The notes under the pieces: generated by a model
The model's input: the letters and a program-made list of their open reading frames with translations, nothing else
Told to the model about the DNA's origin: nothing
The model's database searches: none
Made by a program: the position numbers and the translations under genes
Shown here: positions 34,678 through 46,079 of the stretch, piece after piece
How positions within the stretch are numbered: position 1 is the stretch's first letter
Layout of the letters: each line of letters opens with the position of its first letter
Source: Nageia nagi
Taxonomy: Eukaryota; Pinophyta
Direction of reading: 5' to 3'
NCBI GenBank assembly: GCA_050084985.1
Contig: JBITNC010000001.1
Coordinates: 126,480,001 to 126,544,000, forward strand
Length of the DNA: 64,000 nt

Positions 34678-36002
34678 TAGTCAGGTATTTTAATAAAGTA
34701 GGTTGGTATTACTAAAGGATGTCTAAATTGAAGTCATAGCTTAGTACCTAAAAATATACTTATACAAATAAAATATAAAAGTCTCATGAAATGCAACTTA
34801 ATAGATAAAATATATTTATGAAAACAATCCCTCCCAAGCATTCATGTCTATTTTTATCTTTATTTTAATGTGATACAAACAAAATTTTAATTAAATGAAT
34901 CTTGATCTAAAACCCCCTATTATTCTTTTTAGTTATTATGTTAAGTGAGATTCATTAACCAACTTTAAATGAGATTCATTAACTTCTTCTAGTTGTGGAA
35001 GTATTATGGATGGTAAATTACTTCTTCTTACTAGTCACATTCAACTTTTGACCTCCATTGGAGTGGTAAGGTTAGACTTAGTAAGAAGCCATTATGTGTA
35101 GATAAATTAATTAAAATGAGATTCAATTACTCCTCTAAGAATTGCATATCCCTTCAACCCCCCATTGGAGTGGTAAGGGTAGACATATTCAAGAGTATTA
35201 ATGTGAAGTTTATTCCAAAATAAATTGAATTCATTTCCTCTTTCATTCTTTTCTCAGCTTGTTTAGGATCACTAAAAGTGCAAGAGTAGAGGCCTACCTA
35301 ATGAACAAAAGTTTTAAGTGTGAAAATGATCCCAAAAAATTAATGTACTATTTAATTATTTAACTATCCAAAGTCTCAATTCTTTTACCTTAAGTTCATT
35401 CCACACTTAATTATGATTCATTTACCCCTTCCAATTATGGAAGTAACTTAATTCAATTCTTTCTAAATTATATGAAAATATGAAAAAGGTTCATTCATTA
35501 TCATTATCAAACTCATTTTGGTCACTTAAGATCACCTTTCAATGCAAAGGGAGAGCATATGTGGATAAGAGAACAAAAATTTTTTTATATAAGTATAACA
35601 ATCCCTAAAGGAAACCAAAAAAAAACACTTAAATATCAAGTAACTTTTCATATATAAAATAACTTTAGCATTTCATCTAACCTTTCCTATATGCACTCTA
35701 AGAAAAGAAATCACAAAAAAATTATCTATTATTTTCCTTTTTTTGTTTAGTACTTAGATACCAAAATGTGAAAAGGTATTATAGCACTTGTATTCCAATT
35801 GTTAATGTTTTGTATCAATCACTAGCATTCAATATCAGTCATTGGTGTTTGGCTATAATTGCTAACATTTACTGTATAGTTCCTACAAAAACATATATTA
35901 TAGAATTCAAAGTTAGAAAATTAGATAAAATCATATTGATAATAGACAATAGGGAAATTAAAACTAAGTACGATAAAACAAACTCCCTATTTTCAAAGGT
36001 TC
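34509..36002 (-). other. Leader of the Tat-like element
   Basis: About 1.5 kb between PBS and first ATG. It contains an AT microsatellite (34628-34674) and imperfect duplicate segments with CATTGGAGTGGTAAGG at about 35058 and 35163. The ORF at 35768-36085 on the plus strand has no known motif and overlaps the PBS and LTR, so it is probably spurious. Confidence 0.5.
34628..34674. repeat. (TA)n microsatellite
   Basis: About 47 bp of pure TA repeat in the Tat leader. Confidence 0.95.
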
Positions 36003-36022
36003 AGGCCCTCCTTCTAGCACCA
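36003..36022 (-). other. PBS of the Tat-like element
   Basis: The minus strand reads TGGTGCTAGAAGGAGGGC just inside the 5' LTR. It begins TGG and differs from the Met-type PBS of the copia elements. I do not assign the tRNA. Confidence 0.75.
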
Positions 36023-36202
36023 AAAATGTTAGTCAAAAAATCAATTCTATTAACAAACAAGACAAACACAGTTAATACAAACTAAAATTTTATTAATTTT
36101 TAGAAGACCTTAGTATTACAAATTCAAATCACTAGATCCTATTGCCTTTGAAAGGATTTTCTCACATATATATGAAAATTAGTTGTTGAGTATATACATG
36201 GA

Positions 36203-36218
36203 GGGTCATCGATGACCC
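36203..36218. other. Hairpin in the 5' LTR, compensating changes
   Basis: GGGTCATCGATGACCC is a perfect 16-bp palindrome. The matching 3' LTR site (18491-18506) is GGGTTGTTAGCAACCC. The differing stem pairs changed together, so pairing is kept. Confidence 0.7.
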
Positions 36219-36553
36219 TTATCAAATGTTGCAACTAAGATGAATCACTAACACCCAATGTCTAGTCATTGCAATTGTATGATTTCAAATTTTATGATTA
36301 CTTGAATCACTTTCTCTAGATCTAGCTTTTGTTGTTTGTATCTATGATGCCTCTTGAACTTTGTTGCATCTTAATACCTATAACTCTATAGACATGCTAA
36401 AAACATCAACACCAATCTCATAAAACTTAAATGAGGAATATAAATTTCAAATAAACTTAATACCAAATTAGAAATGATCTTCATTATTAAATCTTAATTT
36501 CAATAGCATAAGTTTGCTTCAAATTTGGGTCTACTATTATCTATTTGTTGCCA

Positions 36554-36563
36554 GTATTTTATA
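36554..36563 (-). promoter_or_regulatory. TATA box of the Tat 5' LTR
   Basis: TATAAAATAC on the minus strand; the partner LTR has TATAAATAC at 18856-18866. This puts the hairpin about 300 nt into the RNA. Confidence 0.6.
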
Positions 36564-36889
36564 GATTTTCTAATGGGTATTTGTGGAATTCTTGAAGGTT
36601 GAAAAGGAGTCAAAGTTTATCACCAACTAAATGACCAAAGGGATTTTACATCTAGTGATAATGTAGGTAATGACTCACCCTTTCTATCCATAGTTTCACA
36701 GAGAGGATGAACCTTATAGTTCATCTTCTATTTTTTATGTTTTATTTTTTCTATTGTAGAGTCATTAGCGATCCTAAGTAGACACCGATGACCTAAACTA
36801 TTCACCAATGATTATGTCATAATTGTCAACATTTTAATTATTTTGATTTTTAATATATAAGTGGATCATATTTCAATGTATACAATATT

Positions 36890-37304
36890 GCTAGTAGATA
36901 TTTGAGATTCCATCATAGCTGATGGAGGAGGAATCCCTAGCGCAAGCCTTGCCACATTATAGATATGAACCTTAGAGCATCAATCTTTATAACATTATTA
37001 TTGAAATTGAGGTTCACTAAATTTCTATATTTAAATATAATTACATTATTTTTCTATTTCTTATCAATTATCTCATCTTGGTTGGATGTTGGATCTAGAA
37101 GTGCATTTTATGTTATTATTTTATGCTAAGGATTTCCTATTTTCTATGTTGGACATTTGGGCATATTTGATATTTATTTACTAAATTTTGAATGAAGTGA
37201 AACAACCTTCTCCTCAGCACATTTAAATGCTTTGATTATTATTTGGCTTGCAAAATTGAGGGATTTGGGTGAAATCCTAGTGAGCGCATTTAAAGATCAT
37301 CACA
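36890..37304 (+). repeat. 3' portion of an LTR interrupted by the Tat element
   Basis: The stretch ends ...GATCATCACA directly before a Met-type PBS, so it looks like the end of a plus-strand 5' LTR. Its upstream part would lie left of 18303, across the Tat insertion, perhaps including the tandem repeat at 15.4-18 kb. The LTR start was not located. Confidence 0.5.
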
Positions 37305-37305
37305 T

Positions 37306-37318
37306 TGGTATTAGAGCC
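37306..37318 (+). other. Met-type PBS
   Basis: TGGTATTAGAGCC, one base beyond the CA at 37303-37304. Confidence 0.7.
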
Positions 37319-39999
37319 TTGATTCTACCAACTTGTGAAATCAAGGAATTATGAAGATCTCTCTATCCTACTAGAGAGAAGATGTTGATATTTGAATACT
37401 AAATGAGCTTTAGAGGTGTTAAGTCTTTTCATCCTATTGGAAGACTTGTGGCATCATAGTGGTATTCTATCATTGTAGTATTAACCAAAAATTTCATAGT
37501 GGTATCATTGTACTATCAAGGAGAGACTAAATATTACATCATAGTGGCTTAAAGAGAACATTACAACATTCAAGTCTAGTTAAGATCTTGATTTTGAATA
37601 TTAAATTTTAATTATGAGGCTCTTGGTAGGAAAAGTTGGAGTCTAAGGCTATAAAATTCAATCGTAGGCCTCCTAGTAGGAAACATTGGAGCTTGAGGCA
37701 TCAAAATTGCATATCTAATAGTTTTGAAGGAAAACAATGGGGTCTAAGCACTAGATCTCATCATTGGAGTTGGAATTTTAGATTATCTTTAGCATATTGT
37801 AGGGTTTGAAGAATCTCAAGGAGGTCATTTAGTTTATGGATCATAGTGGTACTCTAGAGCTGAAGGAGTTGGTTTGGAGGTAAAGAGATTTTCAGTTGAA
37901 AGAGATCTAGCATTCTAAGCAATTTAAATTTGAAATTGTAGATACTAAATAAATACATTAAGGAATTTGTGGGAATTTTGAATAATTTAAGACCATCAAA
38001 CTAATTTCTTGCATCCTTTAAGACATGATTTTGACTTGAGATCTCATTCATTGGTCCCTAGAAAAAAATATGAGAGATTTGGCATCCAAATTGCAATTCT
38101 TGGGTATCTGAAGTTAGACATGGGAGATTCTTATATCCAAAACATAGTGATGAGGTGAGAAAGGTTGGACATAGGGCCTTGTTGCCTAGTTTGAACCCTT
38201 CCTCATCAAATATTATGCTTGGATCAATATTATTCCATATTTGAAGCACTTCTTTCTAGGTTTAAGAAAAATTCAAATTTTCTAATTTAATTCCTATAAT
38301 TTGAATTTTAAGGGAAATTTGAAAAATTCCAATTATGAAGTAATAAGGGTTAAAAGAGAAATTTTAAATTTCTATTTGTAAGAAACATTATTTTATTTGA
38401 AAAGAAAATTTGATGAGGAGGGATATGTTTTTAAAATTTGAATTTTGGAGGGAAAGGTAAGACACAAATGTGAAAAGCAAAATTTAAATATTTTGAAATA
38501 CTAAAAGCTAGACATCATAGTAGGGAAGTAAATATAGTATTTGGTGAAGTATATTCATAAATTGAGAAAAGGAAGGGTTTTGTCCCATTTTAGAGAGACA
38601 CAATTTGAACTTAGTAAGGTTCATTGAGCTTAGGAGGAGTTTGAGATCACATTGGAAGGACTCCAAGTGTTTGGTCTACTTTGAGAAATTATTCTACATC
38701 TTTGAAAAGGATCTAATTCAAGTCTCACTACTTCAAGGAGTTCATTCAAGAATTTTGAAGAATTACATTACCTTTCCATATGTTGATGTTGTAGACATCA
38801 AAAAATAACACTTTTTGTATATATGATTTTTAATGCACTAAAATGCCTAATTAATTATTTTGATTTATTCTTAATATCTAATTATGCAAAATCAAATATT
38901 CAAATATGCAAAATGAGCTAAATTGACTTAGATTCAAAAAAGGTATAACAAGTGGGTATCTAGCTATATTCACTTAAGTAATCAAATGAGGTATATAACT
39001 CAATAACAAATTATAATTTCCCTCTCCTAACTCATTATTTCTTTTGCATGCTTACTGTTTATGCTTCTAAAACTTGCTCTAAGATTGTATGCTAGGGTTT
39101 TGAAGGTAGGGTTTCAACCAAAATTATTCATTAAACCTCTCAAAGCTTAGTTCTAAACACACAATGTAATATTTCCATGGTGAATTTATGGTTGTATTAA
39201 TCTATTATTGACTATATTTTGTATACTCAAGGTTTTTGTAGGATTGGAGAAACTTCAACCATGGAAAAGATTGGGAAGATCCACCTTTGTACCCTCAAAT
39301 AAACATATCCATATTTTAGTATTTTTGATAGGTTAAATTCATGTTAAATTACATTTCCACCATAGCAAACTAAATTTGGATCCATATAAGCATTCATGCA
39401 TGATTTAAGATTACATTTGGTCTTGTGGGTATCCTTAGATCTCACATATCTAAGGATCTTTAAATATCTTTAAATTTTATAAGTTTTGAGTTTTCATATG
39501 GTTTAAAATAATAGATCTCATATTTATCCATTAAAACATGTAAATATCCACCTAAATTTACCAATTACATATTTCAAATCATCAAATCAACATCTAGGCA
39601 TAAGCATTTGCATAATACGCATACATATTTCTATTTTCTTCTTTGATTTGGGGACTAGGGGGCTCACATTGCCATTTGGAATGAGGAAAGTCACTCCAAG
39701 ATCATTTAGGTTCCTTAAAGAGCCTAAATTGGATGTACATCTACCTACATTATATGCATTTAGGTCTCCTTTACATTGTTGCAAAGTTTTGAATCATTCT
39801 TTACAAATTTAGCCATACATTTACCATAATTCTTTTCTAATTCTAATTAAGTAAAGTATAGTTATGGATACTTGAAATTTATGTGTGAATCTAAATTGTT
39901 TATGTCTTTTAGTCCAAAATAAGAATAAATTTTATAATACAATAAACTAAGTCCCAAAAATATCTACCACATAATATTTGAGCATATAACCAAATTAAT
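37319..39999 (+). other. Leader/unassigned region after the PBS
   Basis: About 2.7 kb without a recognisable domain. The first part contains repeated phrases such as CATAGTGGTAT (37450-37560) and TAGGAAA.ATTGGAG (37630-37740). An open stretch at 38605-38808 (plus, 67 codons) has no known motif. TGTAGACATC at 38789 resembles Tat LTR starts, but no PPT precedes it. Confidence 0.3.
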
Positions 40000-42890
40000 C
40001 ATTAGAACAAGGAGTATGGAAATTATCTATAAATTTCATATGTTCCTAACCCCCATCCTCATCATAAATAGTAATCTAACCATCATTAATATTTATCCCA
40101 CTAACATTGGCATGCATTTCAATTTCTTGATGATCTTGAGGCATAGAATTTGGAACATCTCCCCAGGAAATAATAGGTATAGAAGGGTTAGGGTGAACAT
40201 CTCACCCACTATGAGAGAGATGTGAGGAAGCATCTCTTGCATATGCTTGGGATTGGGAAGAGACTAAGACTAGTGATAAGGAGAATTTGCAAGAGTAGCA
40301 CCATGACAAAACCATCAATGGGAGTTAGGGTTTGACTTCATGATCGATGCGTAGTGCCACCACCATATTGTGCCCAATAAGGAAGAATATCTTCATGAGG
40401 AATATGGATAACAATGCAAGGTGTATTCCCTCAATGGTTTAATGAATTCAATAAGTGGTGAATCTTGAAATTAACCTTTTCCACCTATACTATAATTTAT
40501 AACCAACAATCATAAAATATGGCATACTTATCAATAAGATAAAAGGTTACCAAAGTCTCTTTATGATTAAAAAAATATTATTTATGGTTTTCCATAGGTG
40601 CTAAAGGATTTTGATTCTTAAAATATGTCTTACTTCACCTAATGGTTCTAAAAAATAAGAGGATCCACTAAGATAACATGTACCCAAGAATAATTTGGTT
40701 GAAAAAGGAAATTATCAAATCCCATGCCTATTAAATTTTGTAACAAGACCAAAATACCTGGGTGAAATCCTCAAGTTCTTGATAAAAAGAACAAGTAGGG
40801 TTAAGAACATCCAAATAGATACTTCTATGACTAATGGGAAGACCCTGATGAAGCAACCTCTAGGAAAATAAACTTTTTTTATTTCTATATAAGTAGCCCA
40901 AACTATGGAAAAATGTAGAGATGGACCTAGAATGCAAAGAGATGAGATCCCACTTATGATTCAAAGTATCAACCATAGAAACATTAGGGAAAATTCAATA
41001 GTAACCATGGTGAGGTTATACTTAATAAGATTCATATTTTTAGGCAAAAATTAGTCATATAACTAAGGTTTTTGGAAATGCTTCCCAATTTTAGTCCAAA
41101 CCATGTCCACAAAAATACCAAAGGTGGCTTTATCATTTGATTTGAGGCCATAAAACCTTTTAAAATAATCCTAGGAGTACCAATTTTTGGGTTGAAAGTA
41201 AAAAAATACTAGAGTAAAATATTTTCTTTTTGTGAAATCACAAAGCTCGGATCCATTGAATATAGTTAATATTTAGATCCTTAATAGTAAGAATAGGGGA
41301 CCACCAAATGTTAAGAGAGGAGATTGAGGCTCCTTTTAATTTTCTATAAATATTCCAAGTAAGCTAGGGATTGAGAAATTCCTAGACTTTCCAAATACTC
41401 TTTATGATGAAATATCTTGAAATATTAATAGGAACTAGAGTAGTGAGAAGAGTTTACAAATTTAATCCTTTATATACCTTTTTACCAAAGGTAATACCTA
41501 AAGAGATGCAATTTTGAACAAAAATATTCTAGGATTACTTCCCTTCCAATGATCCTAAAATCTATTTTACATAAAGAGTGAAACCCTAATTTTGATGATC
41601 AAATAAGCCAATCCCTCTAGTTTCTTAAGGGAGACAACAAGTATCAAAAGCTACTCTATGAAAACTTATTTTATACACATTAAAGGATGATATAAAATCT
41701 CTTAAAAGTTTATAAAACTTATGGTAATAAGATTTTGAAGGGATCTAACAAGAATAATAATAAACATGAGTAGAAGTAAGGAATTTAGAATATATCTTAA
41801 ACTTCCTAGCTAAATATTATTTCTTGGTTGTCTAATAACTCAACTTTTTAACAAAATTATAGAGCTAAGTAGAGGAAGCTTGAATAGATCATATTTTCTT
41901 TGGTAAAATAATAAAAGATGGAATGGGCCTTAGCTTGAGGGATAAAGATTTAGTAATAATTTTATAACCAACATTTAGTAGGTTAATTGGATGTAAATTG
42001 GTAATAAATTTAGGATCTCCAAATTTATGAATGAACTTGATGTTTACTTTACCTTCAAATTGGCACAGATGAATCATCATCAAGATATTAGGTCCAACCA
42101 TATCCTATAATTCTTTGTACAATTCATTGGAAAAACCATCAATGCTAGGAGCTTTATTGTTAGCCATCTAAGAAAGAAAAAATTTTACCTCTAAAGAGAG
42201 AGGAGTGTCATAGGTATTCCTCTGAGATTACAAGAGTTTAAGAGCTTGCATGATAATGTAACAATCATCCAATGTTTTTTAAACAACAAGCATAAGATGA
42301 TGGAATGAAAATGATTTTTGGTAATGAGCCATAAAGGCTAAAATGATATCAAGAAGGGAAGTGAGGTAAAATCCTTCTAACTGGATGTATTAGAACTTAG
42401 TAGCTCGAATTGGAGGGTGAATATGTTTTAAGAATTATTTGAAATATTTTTCTCAAATATGAGCCAATTAATATGAGTAAAAAGTTGAGCTCCCTTTTCC
42501 TCATAAAGATAGAATTTCCTGACATAATGGTGGAGAGAAGCAACATATGCCTGAACATGGGCATTAAAGAGATTGGACTCAAGGCTCCTAGTGTCACAAG
42601 CAAGATCTTATTTCACTACATGATTAGCTTTCCACCTTCTCTTAGCAAATTCCACACCAAGAGTGTAGATAACTCTAATAGTTCAAATAATGGAATTATT
42701 CCACCATTAGATCCATCCAATGGAACCAAATGGTTTGGGTACCAAATTCTAAATATGACTAATATCAACTCTCATGGAAGAATACTTAAGAAAGAAGGTG
42801 TTCAAATAAAATTTAGATTGAAAGACACAAACAAGACCTTATTCACATAAAATAATAAAAAGAATAGAATCATGGTTAGACATAGTAGTA
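40000..42890 (-). pseudogene. LINE (non-LTR retrotransposon) RT fragment
   Basis: Minus-strand decayed LINE ORF2. At about 42850-42885, TTMSNHDSILF matches the SDH motif closing an apurinic-type endonuclease. An open linker follows (VYTLGVEFAKRRWK). MANNKAPSIDGFSNELYKEL at 42115-42175 and DPKFITNLHPINLLNVGYKI at about 41960-42030 are RT motifs with the LINE signature. Then comes YYHKFYKLLRDFISS and DTCCLPKKLEGLAYL (about 41595-41700), which normally lie well after the catalytic FADD box; that box and its surroundings are missing. Downstream frames to about 40600 fit the Trp-rich tail poorly. No poly-A tail or TSD was found, so the ends are approximate. Confidence 0.75.
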
Positions 42891-45800
42891 ATTAGGAAAA
42901 CCAAAATAAAAGGTAATATAATATCCTTGAAACACCCCACCACTTGATCTCAAACAATAATAAAACATGAGAAACGTAAAGGTTTTTGGATACCCACTTG
43001 CAAAATCTAAAATATTGCTTGCTAATGATATGAAAAATGATAATAAGATGAAATAGAGATAAGGTTTTAAATATTTTTCTTGTGTGAAGATTCTAAGATA
43101 CCAAATAACCTACAAAATAAATATTTATGGAGGGTTCTAATCTCTAGGTCCTCGAGAACATAGAGCCAAGCAAATAGACTTATTTGTTTATAAACGCCCA
43201 ACACATTGAGTAACCAAGGCACTCAAAAATAGATCAATACATATGATGAAAGATAAAATAAACTAGATAAACTACAAATGAGTTGATATTGATTTGAAAA
43301 ATAAACTAAAATAATATAGCCTAATTCTATAGGAGACTAACATAGAATATGTTAAAATGTAACCATGCATAAAAGGATTAAAAAATACCCAAAATGATAT
43401 TATTTGATCCCCTTGTGTGAGCTCCAATACCTACAAAATAACTTGAAACAATATTAGTGCAATCCAAAAATCTAAATCACATGAGTTTACCCAAGATTTC
43501 CTTGGAAGATGAGAATAAGAATTGCTTTTTTGCCTTGGACAATGATGGGTTTTGCTCACATGAGGTGTACCAAGCTACCAAAATTTGTATGTACAATGGA
43601 AAAAAAATTGAGCATGAAAGAACTCATGAGATACTTGTTGGTGAAGTTTTGATATGATTTTTAATTGATATTTATAATTTGATAGTGATGAACTGATAGG
43701 TTAGTTAGGGTTTTAAACCTAGCTAATCAACTGATCCCCTAATCAATAAGTCGATTAGGGTTAGGGTTGACCAAATGGTAATAAAGGGCTAAGTTATGAA
43801 AAATGATCATGCAAATGCTATCATGTAGGGTAAATAGGCTAATATAATCATAAGAAGCTACAAGACTTAACCAATCATTATGAGTCACCTAAGCTAGGCA
43901 AATGAATGATTAGGTATTTACAAATCCGCATTTTTGTATCATCTTTTTGAGATGCAAAATGAAATCTTGCAAGATGTGAAATATGGTATAAAAAATAGGT
44001 GGATTATATGCAATGTGATGCTAGTGTGTACTATAATGATGGGGTTGACACATTCATGCCAAGGGTACATATGACTATAACATCTCATAGTGCAAATATT
44101 GTTATGTAATAACCAATATGTATCATATTCAAATAGATCTGATACAAGCAACATAATCATATCAATGGTACCTATGGCTATAACACCTCATGATGCCAAC
44201 ATTATCATATTGTAACCAATCACTACTCAAGAAAAATAAGATGTGATAATGATGTAGTTACATTGATAAAGTATTGAAAATAAATGATAATAAAATGGGA
44301 CTATAAAATAAATATTGTATAATGATATGATACAATCTGTCAAAAGGAAGAAATTACATCAAGAAGTTAATTAATAAAAAAATGATTTATGCTTTACCCC
44401 AATTCTTAAAGGGTGATGATGGTCAATGAATCTTCTTTGCCCCAATATTTGAAGGCTAGATTGATAATGACATAGTCATGTCTAGTGATATGATTTGCTA
44501 GGCATATAGTCATGTCGAATGATCAAGTATATTCTCATAGACCTACTAGGCACTCAATTGTAACACATAGGCATGCAATGCCTAAATGAAATGTAATACC
44601 AAAAGATAAAATAAGTTAAAATGGTTAAATATGATAAGTAAAATGTAATACTAGAATACCAATTTTATGAAAAATCAATCATACCTATTGGGACACCTTA
44701 CAAGATGATGATGATTGGGAACATAAAAAAGGTTGAGTGATTACATTCCCCTCAAGCAAGATGATAGGATAAGGTCTAAGATAGGGCCACATTCATATTA
44801 TCAATTAGTAAGTGAAAAAGGTTGAGTGCAATTGATGGGAAAAGTGAGAAAACTAACAAATGATACCTAATCAACCTATTACAAATTGGTTAAAGCTAAC
44901 TAGTAGGATGGTTAAGAATTCCAATTGGATGGATTAGTTAACAAGACTAGCCAATCGATTGGGATCATGATAGGATAAAAATTAAAAAATCAAATAAAAT
45001 TATCATTTTACACACTTATTTTCATGCAATTTGATCTCTAATCTAGGAGAGAATTCTTTCCATTCAATGAGCTAAGAATGATTGTGCTAGAGACCAAGAT
45101 GAGATGATGGTAGTTCTAGCTAGTAGAGAGGGCCCACTAGATGGACCACCACATGGTAGATACGATCATCCTTATAAGTGGGTATATGCTAAAAAAAAAT
45201 TCATTTTCAATTTTAAAAATGTAAATAAGTATAACATAGCACATTAATGGTGAAAATGAACTTTATTTTCACTTTAGCAGTTAAGAATGAAGAAAAATGA
45301 TAAAAATTGTAAGGAAATGACAAAACCTAAGAATCATATGATCTTGAAAGTACAATACTAAATATGATAAATTATCATCAAAATAACCATAGGATACTAT
45401 AGAATAATTCCACCAAATCAAATTTTAGATTTAATACATTCTTTGGTATTTTTTCAACTATTTTTTTATCACCATAGTGCAATTTAGTCCCATTTAGCTA
45501 TGCTAGCTTGAGGGGTGCATACCAATCCTAATTTAGGGGCTAGTAGGCATCCCATCAGTTAGGCCCCAAATATGGTGACCTAGGATAGGATTCTAATTAG
45601 TCAATAGCCCAACTAGTCAAATAATCGATCTATAAGGATTGGTTATGAAATCCTAACCAGCCTACTATAAATTGGTTAGGCAAACAAGGAAAGATACCAA
45701 ATATTTAGACAATGAAATATAAAATTTTGATAAGGATACAAACATAAGATCAAAAAAACTTAGCAATGATAGAAGAGATATAAAATAAATTAAAATAACA

Positions 45801-46079
45801 TAAAATGTAAGGTAGATCATAAAATAAAAACTAAGTTAGGATCCAAAGGACTAACTTTGCAAAATAGAAACACATTGAATTTTACTAGGAAAATTGACAT
45901 GATTGCTTGAACTTGTACCAAACAAATACCTACCATAAATTTAGGCCTATATTGAGTAATATGCAAAGTACTATGTATGAGGATGATTATTTATAGCTCA
46001 AGGTAGTTAGGATAGGTGGTATTGTATGATTGCATCAAGTTTTTATCAACTAGGTTTACATCCAAACACTAATAGAGCA
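42891..46079. other. Unassigned AT-rich region
   Basis: About 3.2 kb with no conserved protein. Phrases related to CTAATCGATTAGG and CTAACCAGCCTA recur near 43700-43760, 44870-44960 and 45590-45670. Two similar phrases with TATGGCTATAACACCTCA-like text are near 44070 and 44170. It may be LTR or untranslated sequence of a gypsy element. Open stretches at 43457-43657 (plus) and 43939-44160 (minus) are not recognised. Confidence 0.3.

Larger units (their letters stand above)
18308..36884 (-). mobile_element. Tat-like Ty3/gypsy retrotransposon, TSD ATATT
   Basis: An 18.6-kb minus-strand element with LTRs at 36027-36884 (5') and 18308-19189 (3') and a perfect 5-bp duplication ATATT (18303-18307 and 36885-36889). 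The PBS is at 36003-36022. Order in element sense: leader, gag (with a nested copia), protease, RT N-terminal part fused to the integrase C-terminus, an unknown sense ORF, a spacer, an antisense PMD-like ORF, then the 3' LTR. The RT motif style (CIDFKDLNKACPKDDFPLPN) and the CX3H gag knuckle point to the Tat/Ogre group. Without the nested copia it would be about 15 kb. RNase H and the integrase core are missing, so it could not have moved alone in this state. Confidence 0.9.
36027..36884 (-). repeat. 5' LTR of the Tat-like element
   Basis: Plus-strand TGTTAGTCAAAAAATC to TGTATACA, followed by the TSD ATATT. It aligns with 18308-19189. The TATA box on the minus strand is at 36554-36563. Confidence 0.9.

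Noticed and set aside
35768-36085. 105-codon plus-strand ORF
   Set aside because: It overlaps the PBS and 5' LTR of a minus-strand element and shows no known motif.
38789-39300. Possible Tat LTR start TGTAGACATC
   Set aside because: No PPT before it, no partner LTR, no TSD; kept only as a remark.
42473-42850. 125-codon plus-strand ORF, one of the longest in the window
   Set aside because: It lies opposite the LINE ORF2 frame, whose motifs are on the minus strand; it is an antisense shadow.
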